NCBI RefSeq assembly: GCF_017377855.1 | Contig: NZ_JAFREP010000035.1 | Coordinates: forward strand, 1-64,000 | DNA from: Acanthopleuribacter pedis | GTDB taxonomy: Bacteria > Acidobacteriota > Holophagae > Acanthopleuribacterales > Acanthopleuribacteraceae | DNA: 64,000 bases | Direction: 5' to 3' | Shown here: in pieces, positions 8,787-16,411 of the stretch | Numbering within the stretch: the stretch's first letter is position 1 | Layout: every line of letters begins with the position of its first letter | Made by a program: the position numbers and the translations under genes | The notes under the pieces: model-generated | What the model was told of the DNA's origin: nothing | Database searches by the model: none | Seen by the model: only the letters and a program-made list of their open reading frames with translations

Positions 8787-8883
8787 TTGACCTACTCCGA
8801 GTCATGAACATGTAAACGGAAGGTTGGATGCCTCCAACTTTCGTGGGGAGAAAGCCGGTGTCCTGCACCGGCTATTTTTTTAC
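8787..8883 (+). ncRNA. Candidate short structured RNA ending in intrinsic terminator
   Basis: TTGACC (8787-8792) is followed after 17 bases by ATGTAA, a weak promoter. Then come a 10-bp hairpin (8819-8828 with 8833-8842, one G-U pair), a short linker, and GCCGGTG-TCCTG-CACCGGC (8854-8872) followed by TATTTTTTT. A terminator with no gene in front of it suggests a transcript of about 60-70 nt. No known RNA family recognised. Confidence 0.4.
8854..8880 (+). terminator. Intrinsic terminator
   Basis: A 7-bp GC-rich stem with a 5-base loop followed by TATTTTTTT, reading rightwards. No protein gene precedes it on this strand. Confidence 0.75.
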
Positions 8884-9025
8884 CCGCTCCCAGATGGGCG
8901 ATGATCCGGCGAACCCCACTGGGGTTCGCACACCCTAACCTGGGGGCCATAACTGGTTTAAAACGTGAGCCAAAGGCGAGCCTCTTCCAGCAACGCCGGC
9001 GGCGTTTTGGATTTCAGCCCTGATC

Positions 9026-9072
9026 AAATGGTTGTGGAACAACCGTTTGTTCTGGGTCCCCGGGGGTTCCCG
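9026..9072. repeat. Direct repeat, copy 1
   Basis: 47 bp sharing CTGGGT-CCCGGGGGTTCCCG and most flanking bases with 9513-9559. The two copies are 487 bp apart and bracket the simple-sequence patch in this decayed region. Confidence 0.6.
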
Positions 9073-9512
9073 TCGTGCAGGCCGCTGAAGGCGCCGGCCA
9101 AACAAAAACCACGCGAACCCAATGGATCAACACCATCCATAACCAACCGAACCCAACAAACCAAAACCAACCGAACCCAATGGATCAAAACCACCGAAAA
9201 ACCGACCCTGCCTCCATGAACCGCCGCGGGGCATGAACCCCAGGCGCCTCTGGTGTCAACGCCTTCAGCGTTTTCCTGGCCGTGAACCCCCGAGACCCAG
9301 GGGGCGACCATTTTCAATGTTCGTACCCGGGGCTGACCGATTGCCCTCCTTCAGAGGGCGTCCAGGGTGGCGAGGCGAAGCCTCGCGTTCATTCAAAGCA
9401 TGGTCCGTGGATGGGGTGGTGCGGCCCGCTCCGGTGCACGCACACGCCTCGGCGTGTGCTGAAGTGGCGCGCCGGGTCGACAATGGTCCAAAGAGGGTGT
9501 TGCGGTGTGATT

Positions 9513-9559
9513 ACATGTTGGTGGCACAACCATTTGCTCTGGGTTCCCGGGGGTTCCCG
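9513..9559. repeat. Direct repeat, copy 2
   Basis: Counterpart of 9026-9072, differing at roughly seven positions. Suggests an old duplication. Confidence 0.6.
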
Positions 9560-9721
9560 AACCCTAAACCCCGGCGGGTTGGCATCACAACCGGAATCAA
9601 ACCGAACGTCGGCGGAAACCGAATGGAATCAATTCAAACGCCGGCCGGAGATGGTCCGCGCCCCAAACAAAGATGCCGGTCGCGGGCAACCATCCAGCCA
9701 TGGGTAGGCCGTCGCGAATCG

Positions 9722-10756
9722 CTAGTGGACGGCGAGCGCTTCTTCCTGCTCCGCCATCATCGAAACCACGACCTTGCCCGTGGCCGGACAGGAGCGGGTG
9801 CGGCGAATCGCCTCACTTGCCTCCGAGAAGGGGAACACTTTGTCGATCACCGGTTTAACCAAACCGAGGTCCACCATTGTCGCCAACATCGAAAGCTGGT
9901 GACCGTCGGGACGCATTACCACGCGACGGTACATCACTTCATGGGTTTCCGCCGTTTGAATGACCTTGCCCGCCCGCAGGCCCGCGACAAAACGCCAAAC
10001 CGGGTTAAGCCCTTGGCGCCGTGCTGTTTCCGCGTCGACCGCACCGTGCAGGGCCACCAAACGTCCGCCAGGTTTCATGATGCTAAAGCTCTGGAGTGAT
10101 ACTTCGTCGCCGTATGGGTTAAACACCACATCCACATCTTGAACCAACTCGTGGAAATTCTGTTTGTGGCGGTCAATCACCTGATCGGCGCCGAGTCGTT
10201 CCACCCAACGCTGGTTGCAACCCTGAATGGTGGTGATCACGTAGGCACCCTTGGCTTTGGCCAGTTGGATCGCCATCTCGCCCAAAATTTCGTCGCCGCC
10301 GTGAACCAACAGCTTTTCGCCGTCACGCAATTCGGCAACTTCAAACAGTGCTTGGTGGGCACTCAGGCCCGCCCACGGCAAGCTCGCCGCCTGTTCGTGG
10401 GTCAGGGCAACCGGTTTCAGGGTGATCTGGTGCTGGGGAACACGGACATATTCGGCGACGGTAGTTTCTTCGCCTTCGATCATACGGCCGAAGACCTGAT
10501 CGCCCACCGAGAAACCAGTGACGCTCGCGCCCATCCTTACAATTTCACCACTGATATCGGCGCCGCGATCTTCGGGGAACGCCTGTTTGTCTACCGATCT
10601 CAGATCGCCACGTAACACGTTTGTTTCGATGGCATTAATGCCGGTGGCCCGCACTTTTATCAAGACGTCGCGGTCACCGATCTGGGGGAGGGCGATGTCA
10701 CGTACAACGGGATTAAGGTCAAGGTCACCGTAGCCTTTGGTCATCAAGGCAAGCAT
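9722..10756 (-). CDS. MDR-superfamily (quinone oxidoreductase-like) dehydrogenase, paralog 2
   Basis: 344 residues from the ATG at 10756, behind AGGAGTTTGACC. It aligns end to end with the protein at 7329-8366, well over half identical by eye, including VRATGINAIETNVLRGD, DRGADISGEIV, EYVRVPQHQ, TTIQGCNQRWVERLGADQV and the C-terminal TGKVVVSMM. The Rossmann motif is again altered: HGGDEILGEMAIQLAKAKG. Both genes read leftwards but are 1.36 kb apart with a decayed spacer, so they are not one operon. The duplication is probably old. Substrate unknown; NADPH-dependent reduction in the cytoplasm is expected for the family. Confidence 0.75.
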   Translation of the reverse strand: MLALMTKGYGDLDLNPVVRDIALPQIGDRDVLIKVRATGINAIETNVLRGDLRSVDKQAFPEDRGADISGEIVRMGASVTGFSVGDQVFGRMIEGEETTVAEYVRVPQHQITLKPVALTHEQAASLPWAGLSAHQALFEVAELRDGEKLLVHGGDEILGEMAIQLAKAKGAYVITTIQGCNQRWVERLGADQVIDRHKQNFHELVQDVDVVFNPYGDEVSLQSFSIMKPGGRLVALHGAVDAETARRQGLNPVWRFVAGLRAGKVIQTAETHEVMYRRVVMRPDGHQLSMLATMVDLGLVKPVIDKVFPFSEASEAIRRTRSCPATGKVVVSMMAEQEEALAVH

Positions 10757-11374
10757 GGTCAAACTCCTACTGAAAATGGGCAAACGCCGCACTAAAAACC
10801 TAAAAATGGGATATCGGTTGGTGGTCAAGATGCAGGTTTGTGGTTTCGAAGCGTGATGTGCTGATCAATCGAGAATTTGACGAATGGCCGGTTGCGCCGC
10901 ACCCGCTTGCCTCGCGATGAACCATCGTGAGACGTGTGGGCTGATTCAAGGCACTCCCCGCCGCGGTGTCCCTAAACGGACACGAAAAGAAGCGTAACAA
11001 GTTGGCGGTGGGGTGACATGATTTTCAGGGCAAACGAACTTTTCGTCTGTGATATAGATAACTGTCCTGAAGGTTTCGGGATCGGTTCGCCGCGGCATAA
11101 GGTCGCGTAAAGGTGATCCATGGGGTTACGAATCAGCGATAAGTCGCGTCTTTCGTGTCTCATAAAGCAACACGGCGGAAATGCGCCGCGTGGCCGAAAA
11201 AAATGAACAAATTTTTTGAAACCTCTACCAGGGTTGGACCCGTTTGGTCGCCTTTTCAGACTTTTTGTCCAATGAAGGGCGTTTGCCGACCGGGGACGAT
11301 GGAAAAACGCGGATTGGCGTTTTGGGTGACCGGGTGGTGAGGTTTGGTCGCATGATCCGCCGGGTTGGGTACAA
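10757..11374. other. Intergenic region upstream of the AT-rich island
   Basis: 618 bp with no supported gene. It ends with the left copy of a ~52-bp direct repeat (11191-11243) and then element family A. Short open frames here have no ribosome site and are not credible. Confidence 0.4.
11191..11243. repeat. Island-flanking direct repeat, left copy
   Basis: Matches 13248-13298. The core TTTTTTGAAACCTCTACCAG plus GGTTGGACCCGT is identical, the 5-prime part (TGGC-GAAAA--AT-GAACAA) is nearly so, and there is weaker similarity into the following CTTTTCAGA. The two copies enclose the AT-richer region and lie 2.06 kb apart in the same orientation. Confidence 0.75.
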
Positions 11375-11555
11375 CCTAAGGGGAACTGAAGCGAGGGTTT
11401 TTTGCTAAAGATCTGGAGCCAAATGGTTTGGAAAAAACGCGCCGGGGTCGCGCTCGACGTGCACGACCACACCCACTGGGTGCGGTGAGCATTTTTATAG
11501 GTAGTTCCAGCTCAGAGGTCTAGCTAAAATCACCGCGAGTTATCGTGCTTCTTAG
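11375..11555. repeat. Element family A, copy 2 (diverged, 181 bp)
   Basis: Same orientation as copy 3 at 12615-12790 and opposite to copy 1. Its left end is degraded (CCTAAGGGGAACTGAAGCGAG); its right end is GCGAGTTATCGTGCTTCTTAG. The internal CCACTGGGTGCGGTGAGCAT is kept. It lies just downstream of the gene at 11612-12580. Confidence 0.75.
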
Positions 11556-11611
11556 AAAAGAGCCTTCTACTTTAAACGATGCGCGGCGATGAATTTATAA
11601 GTCGTTTTCGC

Positions 11612-12580
11612 TTATTCCTGTCCTTGCGTTTTCAACAGATCATGGAGGGGCACCAACGTGATTTCCATATGCTCGGCGTCGGAATCGCTGAAGATGGCCT
11701 CGTGATCCGTGGAACCTACAAGTTCTTGGGCGGTGTGAAACAGTTCACCGACGCGTGAGCCATTCAGTTTGAAACCAGCGTACGTGTAATCGCTCCGGCC
11801 AGGACTTCGAATCCCGAGGACCAATGTTTGGTCAATGACCTGCGCAAACTTGATTTCGGAGTGAAGCTCAAAATGACGTTCCATTCTAAAATCATCAAGC
11901 CGAAGCTTTGATATCACTTCAACATCGGGCGTCCGCCAATGGGGTAGCATCGTTTTTACCTGCTCCACTTCCTTAAGCATCTTATCGTAAACAGTCCAAC
12001 CACTGACTAGACTCTCTAAGACCACATAGCCGGCCTCTGTTTCGAGAAGAAATCCTTTGTAGGACTGACTGTCGAGATAGGGCACGCGATCATCGAATAC
12101 TTTATGCGCTTTTCGTTGGATGTTCATATCGAAATCCGTTTCGACCAATAGCCATTGATCGGCGTAAGCATCTGCAAGAAATACATAACCACGTTCTGTG
12201 CCAATGGCTTTACCCTCTTGGGCAAAATGAAGGCCGCTGGGTATCGACTTTGTGGCTATAAGCCGTCCTTCGGTGTCAAAGGTTTTTAATTGATTTCGGT
12301 ATAAATCGAGAATAAGCCACTGACTGAGCCTGTTGTTGAAACTCGGCATGAGTGCGATGCTGAAGCCGTCTGGGCCTTCACCTGATTGGCCGAATACATA
12401 AGTCCAGTTTCCCTCTTTATCATAACTGTGGAAATGATTTCCTCTCGGTCCCATGTGGGGAATCAAAAGGTGATCATGGTAGGGAACAACGCCATAAATC
12501 ATGTATAGGTCATTTGTTTTAAGCGAAAGAGTTTTTCCTGGCAATATCATCGTCATAAAGCACATAAAAAAGAACATCAT
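11612..12580 (-). CDS. Secreted beta-propeller-like protein of unknown function
   Basis: 322 residues. The start is the tandem ATG-ATG at 12580 behind AAGGA. The Met/Phe-rich N-terminus (MMFFFMCFMTMILPGKTLS) looks like a signal peptide. The body is regular beta-rich repeats with aromatic ends, including WTYVFGQSGEGPDGFS, WLILDLYRNQLKTFDTEGR and YVFLADAYADQWLLVETD, as in six-bladed beta-propellers of the NHL/6-bladed type. I do not recognise a catalytic motif. It is clearly AT-richer than its neighbours and sits between two same-orientation copies of element family A inside an island flanked by direct repeats, which suggests acquisition by transfer. Function unknown. Confidence 0.6.
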   Translation of the reverse strand: MMFFFMCFMTMILPGKTLSLKTNDLYMIYGVVPYHDHLLIPHMGPRGNHFHSYDKEGNWTYVFGQSGEGPDGFSIALMPSFNNRLSQWLILDLYRNQLKTFDTEGRLIATKSIPSGLHFAQEGKAIGTERGYVFLADAYADQWLLVETDFDMNIQRKAHKVFDDRVPYLDSQSYKGFLLETEAGYVVLESLVSGWTVYDKMLKEVEQVKTMLPHWRTPDVEVISKLRLDDFRMERHFELHSEIKFAQVIDQTLVLGIRSPGRSDYTYAGFKLNGSRVGELFHTAQELVGSTDHEAIFSDSDAEHMEITLVPLHDLLKTQGQE

Positions 12581-12614
12581 TCATCCTTGAAGAAAAACCA
12601 AGCACGGCCTTTAA

Positions 12615-12790
12615 CCTAAGAAGCGCGATAAGAGTGAGGGATTTTGGCTAAAGATCTGGAGCGAAATGGTTTGGAAAAAGCGGACCGGGGGCGCGCCCGA
12701 CCGCAACCACTGGGTGCGATGAGCATTTTCAAAGACCGTTGCAGCCCAGAGGTTTAGCTAAAATCACCGCGAGTTATCGCGCTTCTTAGG
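12615..12790. repeat. Element family A, copy 3 (176 bp)
   Basis: Perfect inverted ends CCTAAGAAGCGCGATAA / TTATCGCGCTTCTTAGG, extended outwards by AA/TT. Reverse complement of copy 1 with few differences, and the same length. It lies between the propeller gene and the small Cys-rich gene. Confidence 0.85.
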
Positions 12791-12832
12791 TTTAACCGCG
12801 CTCGGCTAAGGGGTTTTCAATCTTTGATTTCT

Positions 12833-13093
12833 TTACTTCTTGTCTTCACATGTAGTAAAGGAACAATTGGTGTACTTGCTTCTTTTTTGACAGCCGTAGA
12901 AACCCCAGCTCTCTTGAATTTTTCCATCGTGAGTAACTAGCTTTTGGTTTTCCTTACAACCTCCGTTACCACTGGATGGCTTATCATCAGGTGGCCCAGG
13001 ACGATCTTGAACCTCAATGGTTTGATCAGAATTTTTTGCAAACATTGCACCAGAAAGAGTAACAAGCAGACACAAAAATAAAACTCTTGTCAT
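12833..13093 (-). CDS. Small secreted cysteine-rich protein
   Basis: 86 residues from the ATG at 13093, behind TTGGAG. Residues 1-20 (MTRVLFLCLLVTLSGAMFAK) are a clear signal peptide. The mature part is hydrophilic with a Pro/Gly/Asp stretch (VQDRPGPPDDKPSSGNGG) and four cysteines (GGC, YGC, TNC, TTC), enough for two disulfides. No family recognised. AT-rich like the propeller gene, and inside the same repeat-flanked island. It could be a secreted effector or structural peptide; nothing in the sequence settles this. Confidence 0.55.
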   Translation of the reverse strand: MTRVLFLCLLVTLSGAMFAKNSDQTIEVQDRPGPPDDKPSSGNGGCKENQKLVTHDGKIQESWGFYGCQKRSKYTNCSFTTCEDKK

Positions 13094-13192
13094 GTACAGA
13101 AACTCCAATGATTTTTTTCAATCTCAAGGACGGGCCATGTTACCAGTTCACGTAAAAATGGGCGACCATGAAAATGTGTTAGGTTTTTTTGT

Positions 13193-13208
13193 TGTGACTT
13201 CTGTCACA
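13193..13208. promoter_or_regulatory. CRP/FNR-family binding site candidate
   Basis: TGTGACTTCTGTCACA fits the cAMP-receptor-protein consensus TGTGA-N6-TCACA exactly. It lies between the leftward Cys-rich gene (start 13093) and the rightward dehalogenase gene (start 13402). TATCTA at 13224 could be a -10 box downstream of it for the rightward gene. Confidence 0.5.
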
Positions 13209-13247
13209 TCCGGGTAAGTGGTGTATCTAGAGTTGCTTATCGTCGCA

Positions 13248-13298
13248 TGGCTGAAAACATCGAACAATTTTTTGAAACCTCTACCAGGGTTGGACCCG
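13248..13298. repeat. Island-flanking direct repeat, right copy
   Basis: Counterpart of 11191-11243 (see there). It lies 104 bp before the dehalogenase start and marks the right edge of the AT-richer segment. Confidence 0.75.
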
Positions 13299-13401
13299 TA
13301 TTGCTTTTTCAGAACGTTCGTTTAGAAAAGTGGCGTCGCCGATGCCGCTTTTTTTTGACCTGGTTTCAGAACGATTGTTTAGAAAAAGGAGATGCTCCAC
13401 C

Positions 13402-14352
13402 ATGCGTCGTTTCATCCTCTTGTGTTTTGCCCTTGCGCTTCCCCTGTTCGCGGCCGAAATTCCCGCCGTCGACGACAAACCCATCTCTGTTGAGTTCCCG
13501 TTTATGTCTAAATACGTCAATGTCTTAGGTAGCAATATGCACTACGTTGACGAAGGCTCGGGTGACCCCATTCTGTTCCTTCACGGCAACCCCACCTCCA
13601 TGTACCTGTGGCGCAACATCATGCCCTACTTAACCGAAAAAGGTCGGGTCGTGGCTGTCGACAACATCGGTTTCGGGTTCTCCGATAAACCCGATATCGA
13701 CTACACCTTCGCCGATCACGCCGCTTATTTACGCGCTTTTATCGATGTCCTGGATTTACGCAACATCACCCTCGTCATTCACGATTGGGGTTCGGCGCTG
13801 GGGTTCGATTACGCGGCCGCGTTTCCCGACAACGTCAAGGCGATTGTGTTTATGGAAGCCATCCTGCCGACCATTTCGGACACCATCACCAACGGTCCCG
13901 GCGGCCCCCTGTTTGCCCAAATGCGCGATCCGATTCAAGGATGGTCCTTCCTGATCCGCCGCAACGGGTTCATTGAGGACATTTTGCCGGGGAACATTCT
14001 TCGGGAGATGACCCACACCGAAATGCAGCATTACCGACGGCCGTTTTTGTTGGAAGCGGATCGCAAGCCCCTTTGGGTTTGGCCGCTTCAGGTTCCGATT
14101 AACGGGGTTCCGGCCGAAACCCACGCCGTTGTTCAGAATTACGGTGCTTGGTTATCCCGAACCGATACCCCCATGTTGATGTTTGCGGTGACGCCGGGTG
14201 CCATTGGGCCGGGGGAAGCGGTGGCCTGGTCCCGTGAGCACATCGACAACTTGCGGGTTTTTCATCTGGGACCCGGGCTCCACTTTATTCAGGAAGACTA
14301 CCCCCACACGATTGGGCGCTTAACCGCGCGGTTCGTGGATTCCCTTCCCTAA
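13402..14352 (+). CDS. Haloalkane dehalogenase-like alpha/beta hydrolase with signal peptide
   Basis: 316 residues from the ATG at 13402 behind AAAGGAGATGCTCC. After a signal peptide (MRRFILLCFALALPLFAAE) the protein follows the DhaA type: HGNPTSMYLWRN near residue 60 (oxyanion and halide-binding Asn), VIHDWGSALGF near 128 (nucleophile Asp and halide-binding Trp), FMEAI near 152 (catalytic Glu, subfamily II position) and LHFIQEDYPHTIG near 294 (catalytic His). The reaction is hydrolysis of carbon-halogen bonds in alkyl halides to an alcohol plus halide. Most studied members are cytoplasmic; this one appears periplasmic. It is followed by a terminator and then a TetR gene. A CRP-like site lies upstream. 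Substrate range unknown. Confidence 0.85.
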   Translation: MRRFILLCFALALPLFAAEIPAVDDKPISVEFPFMSKYVNVLGSNMHYVDEGSGDPILFLHGNPTSMYLWRNIMPYLTEKGRVVAVDNIGFGFSDKPDIDYTFADHAAYLRAFIDVLDLRNITLVIHDWGSALGFDYAAAFPDNVKAIVFMEAILPTISDTITNGPGGPLFAQMRDPIQGWSFLIRRNGFIEDILPGNILREMTHTEMQHYRRPFLLEADRKPLWVWPLQVPINGVPAETHAVVQNYGAWLSRTDTPMLMFAVTPGAIGPGEAVAWSREHIDNLRVFHLGPGLHFIQEDYPHTIGRLTARFVDSLP

Positions 14353-14375
14353 CGACGGCGCTGTGCCATAATCAG

Positions 14376-14405
14376 TGGGCCGAGCGCCGGTTCGGCCCAT
14401 TTTTT
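14376..14405 (+). terminator. Intrinsic terminator
   Basis: Stem TGGGCCGA / TCGGCCCA with an 8-base loop, followed by six T. It lies 23 bp after the dehalogenase stop and separates it from the TetR gene. Confidence 0.85.
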
Positions 14406-14422
14406 GTGCCCTGAGGTCCTTC

Positions 14423-15013
14423 ATGGGTAGACCCAAAAATTTCGATGAAGAACAGGTTTTGGAAAAAGCCTTGCAGCTCTTTTGGTCGCGTGGCTTTTTT
14501 TCGTGTTCGATGCAGGAATTGGTCGCCATGATGGGCATCAACCGCTTCAGCTTGTACAGCGCCTTTGGTAGCAAAGAAGGTTTGTTTAACCAATGCATGC
14601 GGCGTTACTGCCAACGGGGGAAAAGGTTGATGTTCCAACCGCTGAGCCGACCTGACGCGGGTCTGGCCGAGCTGCACGGGTTCTTTACCCGGTTGGCGGA
14701 GGTCGCGGGCTCCGAAAAAGGTGAGCGGGGTTGTTTCATGAACAACAGCCTTGCCGAACTCGATTTGTTGAATCCCGAGGCCCAGGCGATTGTGAACCGC
14801 TGGTACGCCGACATGCGTACGGTTTTTTTGAAGGCGTTGCAGCGTGGTGGGGCGGAAGGCGCCTTGGCGGCCGAAATCGATTGCGAGGCGCTGGCCGACT
14901 TTTTGGTAGGCACGGTGATGGGCGTGTGGTCCATGGCCCGCACCGATTTACCCGCCGCCCACATCAAGCGTTACGTGGAAACCGCGATGGCGCAATTGCC
15001 GCAACCGGCTTAG
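14423..15013 (+). CDS. TetR/AcrR family transcriptional regulator
   Basis: 196 residues from the ATG at 14423 (weak site TGAGG). The N-terminal helix-turn-helix is plain: DEEQVLEKALQLFWSRGFF, MQELVAMMGINRFSLYSAFG, SKEGLFNQCMRRY. The C-terminal ligand domain with GERGCFMNNSLAEL resembles the YcdC/AcrR-C type subgroup. It sits between a dehalogenase gene and a convergent EamA transporter, with 4 bp of overlap at the 3-prime ends. Target and ligand unknown. Confidence 0.85.
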   Translation: MGRPKNFDEEQVLEKALQLFWSRGFFSCSMQELVAMMGINRFSLYSAFGSKEGLFNQCMRRYCQRGKRLMFQPLSRPDAGLAELHGFFTRLAEVAGSEKGERGCFMNNSLAELDLLNPEAQAIVNRWYADMRTVFLKALQRGGAEGALAAEIDCEALADFLVGTVMGVWSMARTDLPAAHIKRYVETAMAQLPQPA

Positions 15014-15936
15014 CCTCCCGGGGCGATCTGCCGTCGGTGCATGCTGCCGAACATGCCGAGGACGAACAACATACCGGTGGTGACCAGGCATAAGCCGCCG
15101 ACCTCGATCCAGCCGGGAATTTCACCCAGGACCGGGATGCCCAGGATCAGCGCGCAGCCGGGGACCAGCGCCGCAAACACCGCGCCGCGGCTAACACCCA
15201 AAATCGCCAGCGCCTTGTTGTAGCAGAACATGGCGATCACCGCCGAGAATACGCCTTGGAACAAACCTTGGGTCACGATTTCACTCGTGGAGGCCGCGCC
15301 CATGTTGCCCAATCCGAAGATGAGGTAGATCGGAATCAAAGCGAGCATCGAGGTAACGTTGACCCATGCGGTTGCCTGTAAACCGGTCATGCCGGTTTGT
15401 TTGAAAGCGACGGTGTAAATGCCCCACATCACCCCGCAGATCAGAAAAATGAGATCGCCGCGCCAAACGTCGCCCGAGCCCAGGCTCAAGCCGCGCAGAC
15501 CGACCAAGGTCACACCGATCAGAATCAACGGCCAGCCTATCAGCCGCGCGGGCGTGGGTTTGTCGTCCAACAACCACCAGGCGGCCAGGCTCGAAAAAGT
15601 CAACATACAGCTTGGGGTGATCACGCCGAAGTGGCCCGCCGGTGCGATGGAGAGTCCGTAACCGCTGAGCACCAGGTAAGGTGCGCCGGCCCCGAAAAAC
15701 ATCAACAGAACCAGTTGGGGGCGGACCGCCGGCCGCGCGGTCGTGTGGCGCAGGGTCTTCAACCAATAGGGGAGGAGGATGGTGCCGGCGACGCCAAACC
15801 GCAAGACCGCAATATCGTAGGTATTCAGCGCGCGGGTGAGGGAGAAACGGGAGAAAACCGGCCAGGCGCCCCAAATCAAGGCCGTTAGTAAGCCGAACAT
15901 CACACCCTTGGCGATGTGGGAGGAATCGGTTTTCAT
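15010..15936 (-). CDS. EamA-type (DMT superfamily) transporter
   Basis: 308 residues, ten hydrophobic segments in two EamA repeats of about 140 residues each. The start is the ATG at 15936 behind GAAGGAGTTCCG. First-repeat features include LTALIWGAWPVFSRFSL; the second begins at GDLIFLICGVMWGIYTVAFK. Members export metabolites or amino acids, or import nucleotide sugars, across the inner membrane. It diverges from the HxlR gene, sharing a 127-bp control region with tandem palindromic sites, so HxlR may control it. Substrate unknown. Confidence 0.85.
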   Translation of the reverse strand: MKTDSSHIAKGVMFGLLTALIWGAWPVFSRFSLTRALNTYDIAVLRFGVAGTILLPYWLKTLRHTTARPAVRPQLVLLMFFGAGAPYLVLSGYGLSIAPAGHFGVITPSCMLTFSSLAAWWLLDDKPTPARLIGWPLILIGVTLVGLRGLSLGSGDVWRGDLIFLICGVMWGIYTVAFKQTGMTGLQATAWVNVTSMLALIPIYLIFGLGNMGAASTSEIVTQGLFQGVFSAVIAMFCYNKALAILGVSRGAVFAALVPGCALILGIPVLGEIPGWIEVGGLCLVTTGMLFVLGMFGSMHRRQIAPGG

Positions 15937-16004
15937 CGGAACTCCTTCAGATTCAGCAGCGTGATTCGCCTCGAGGATTTTAGCGCAAATCTCGGCGACA
16001 ACCC

Positions 16005-16049
16005 GCTACGGTTTTTGTAGCGCTTATGCTACGGTATGTGTAGCGCTTT
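16005..16049. promoter_or_regulatory. Tandem operator candidate for the HxlR regulator
   Basis: Two 22-bp direct copies, GCTACGGTTTTTGTAGCGCTTA and GCTACGGTATGTGTAGCGCTTT, start 23 bp apart. Each contains the inverted repeat GCTAC-N7-GTAGC. They lie just upstream of the HxlR start (16064) and within the divergent EamA promoter region, as expected for an autoregulated winged-helix dimer. Confidence 0.65.
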
Positions 16050-16063
16050 CACAAGGAGGAACT

Positions 16064-16411
16064 ATGGCGATTCCGACACCCGGCCAACCCGTGCGGGGTT
16101 CTCGTTCCGGCGCGCCGATTATGGCACTGTTCGATTTACTCGGCCGCCGCTGGGGGATGGGCGTGCTGTGGCGGCTCAGCGAGGGGCCTTGTTCTTTTCG
16201 CGTTTTGCAGGAGCGTTGCGAGACGATTTCTCCCACCATTTTGAACCGGCGCCTCAAAGAATTGCGCGAGGCTGAATTTATTGTGCGCTGTGACCAGGGT
16301 TATTGCCTGACCGATTTGGGCCGCGAACTCCACCAAATGCTGGTTCCGCTCAGCTGTTTCTCGCGCCAATGGGCCGAGGTGTTGCGGGATGAAACGGAGG
16401 AACCATCTTGA
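16064..16411 (+). CDS. HxlR family transcriptional regulator
   Basis: 115 residues behind AAGGAGGAACT. Winged-helix HxlR pattern: ALFDLLGRRWGMGVLWRLSE, FRVLQERCETISPTILNRRL, KELREAEFIVR, then YCLTDLGRELHQ. There is no conserved N-terminal redox Cys of the HypR/YodB type, although internal Cys are present. The preceding DNA carries two palindromic repeats that are its likely operators. The stop overlaps the start of nudC by one base (TGATG), so the two are co-translated. Confidence 0.88.
   Translation: MAIPTPGQPVRGSRSGAPIMALFDLLGRRWGMGVLWRLSEGPCSFRVLQERCETISPTILNRRLKELREAEFIVRCDQGYCLTDLGRELHQMLVPLSCFSRQWAEVLRDETEEPS

Larger units (their letters stand above)
8367..9721. other. Gene-poor decayed region between paralogs
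   Basis: 1.36 kb with no convincing gene; open frames here lack ribosome sites and consist of low-complexity Pro/Thr/Asn or Arg-rich text. It contains a possible small RNA with terminator (8819-8883), a pair of 47-bp direct repeats (9026-9072 and 9513-9559) and a simple-sequence patch (9101-9205) in which CGAACCCAATGGATCAA occurs twice. Confidence 0.5.

Noticed and set aside
9233..10099. 288-codon rightward frame
   Set aside because: Its second half is antisense to the MDR paralog and its first half is in decayed sequence; no coding signature.
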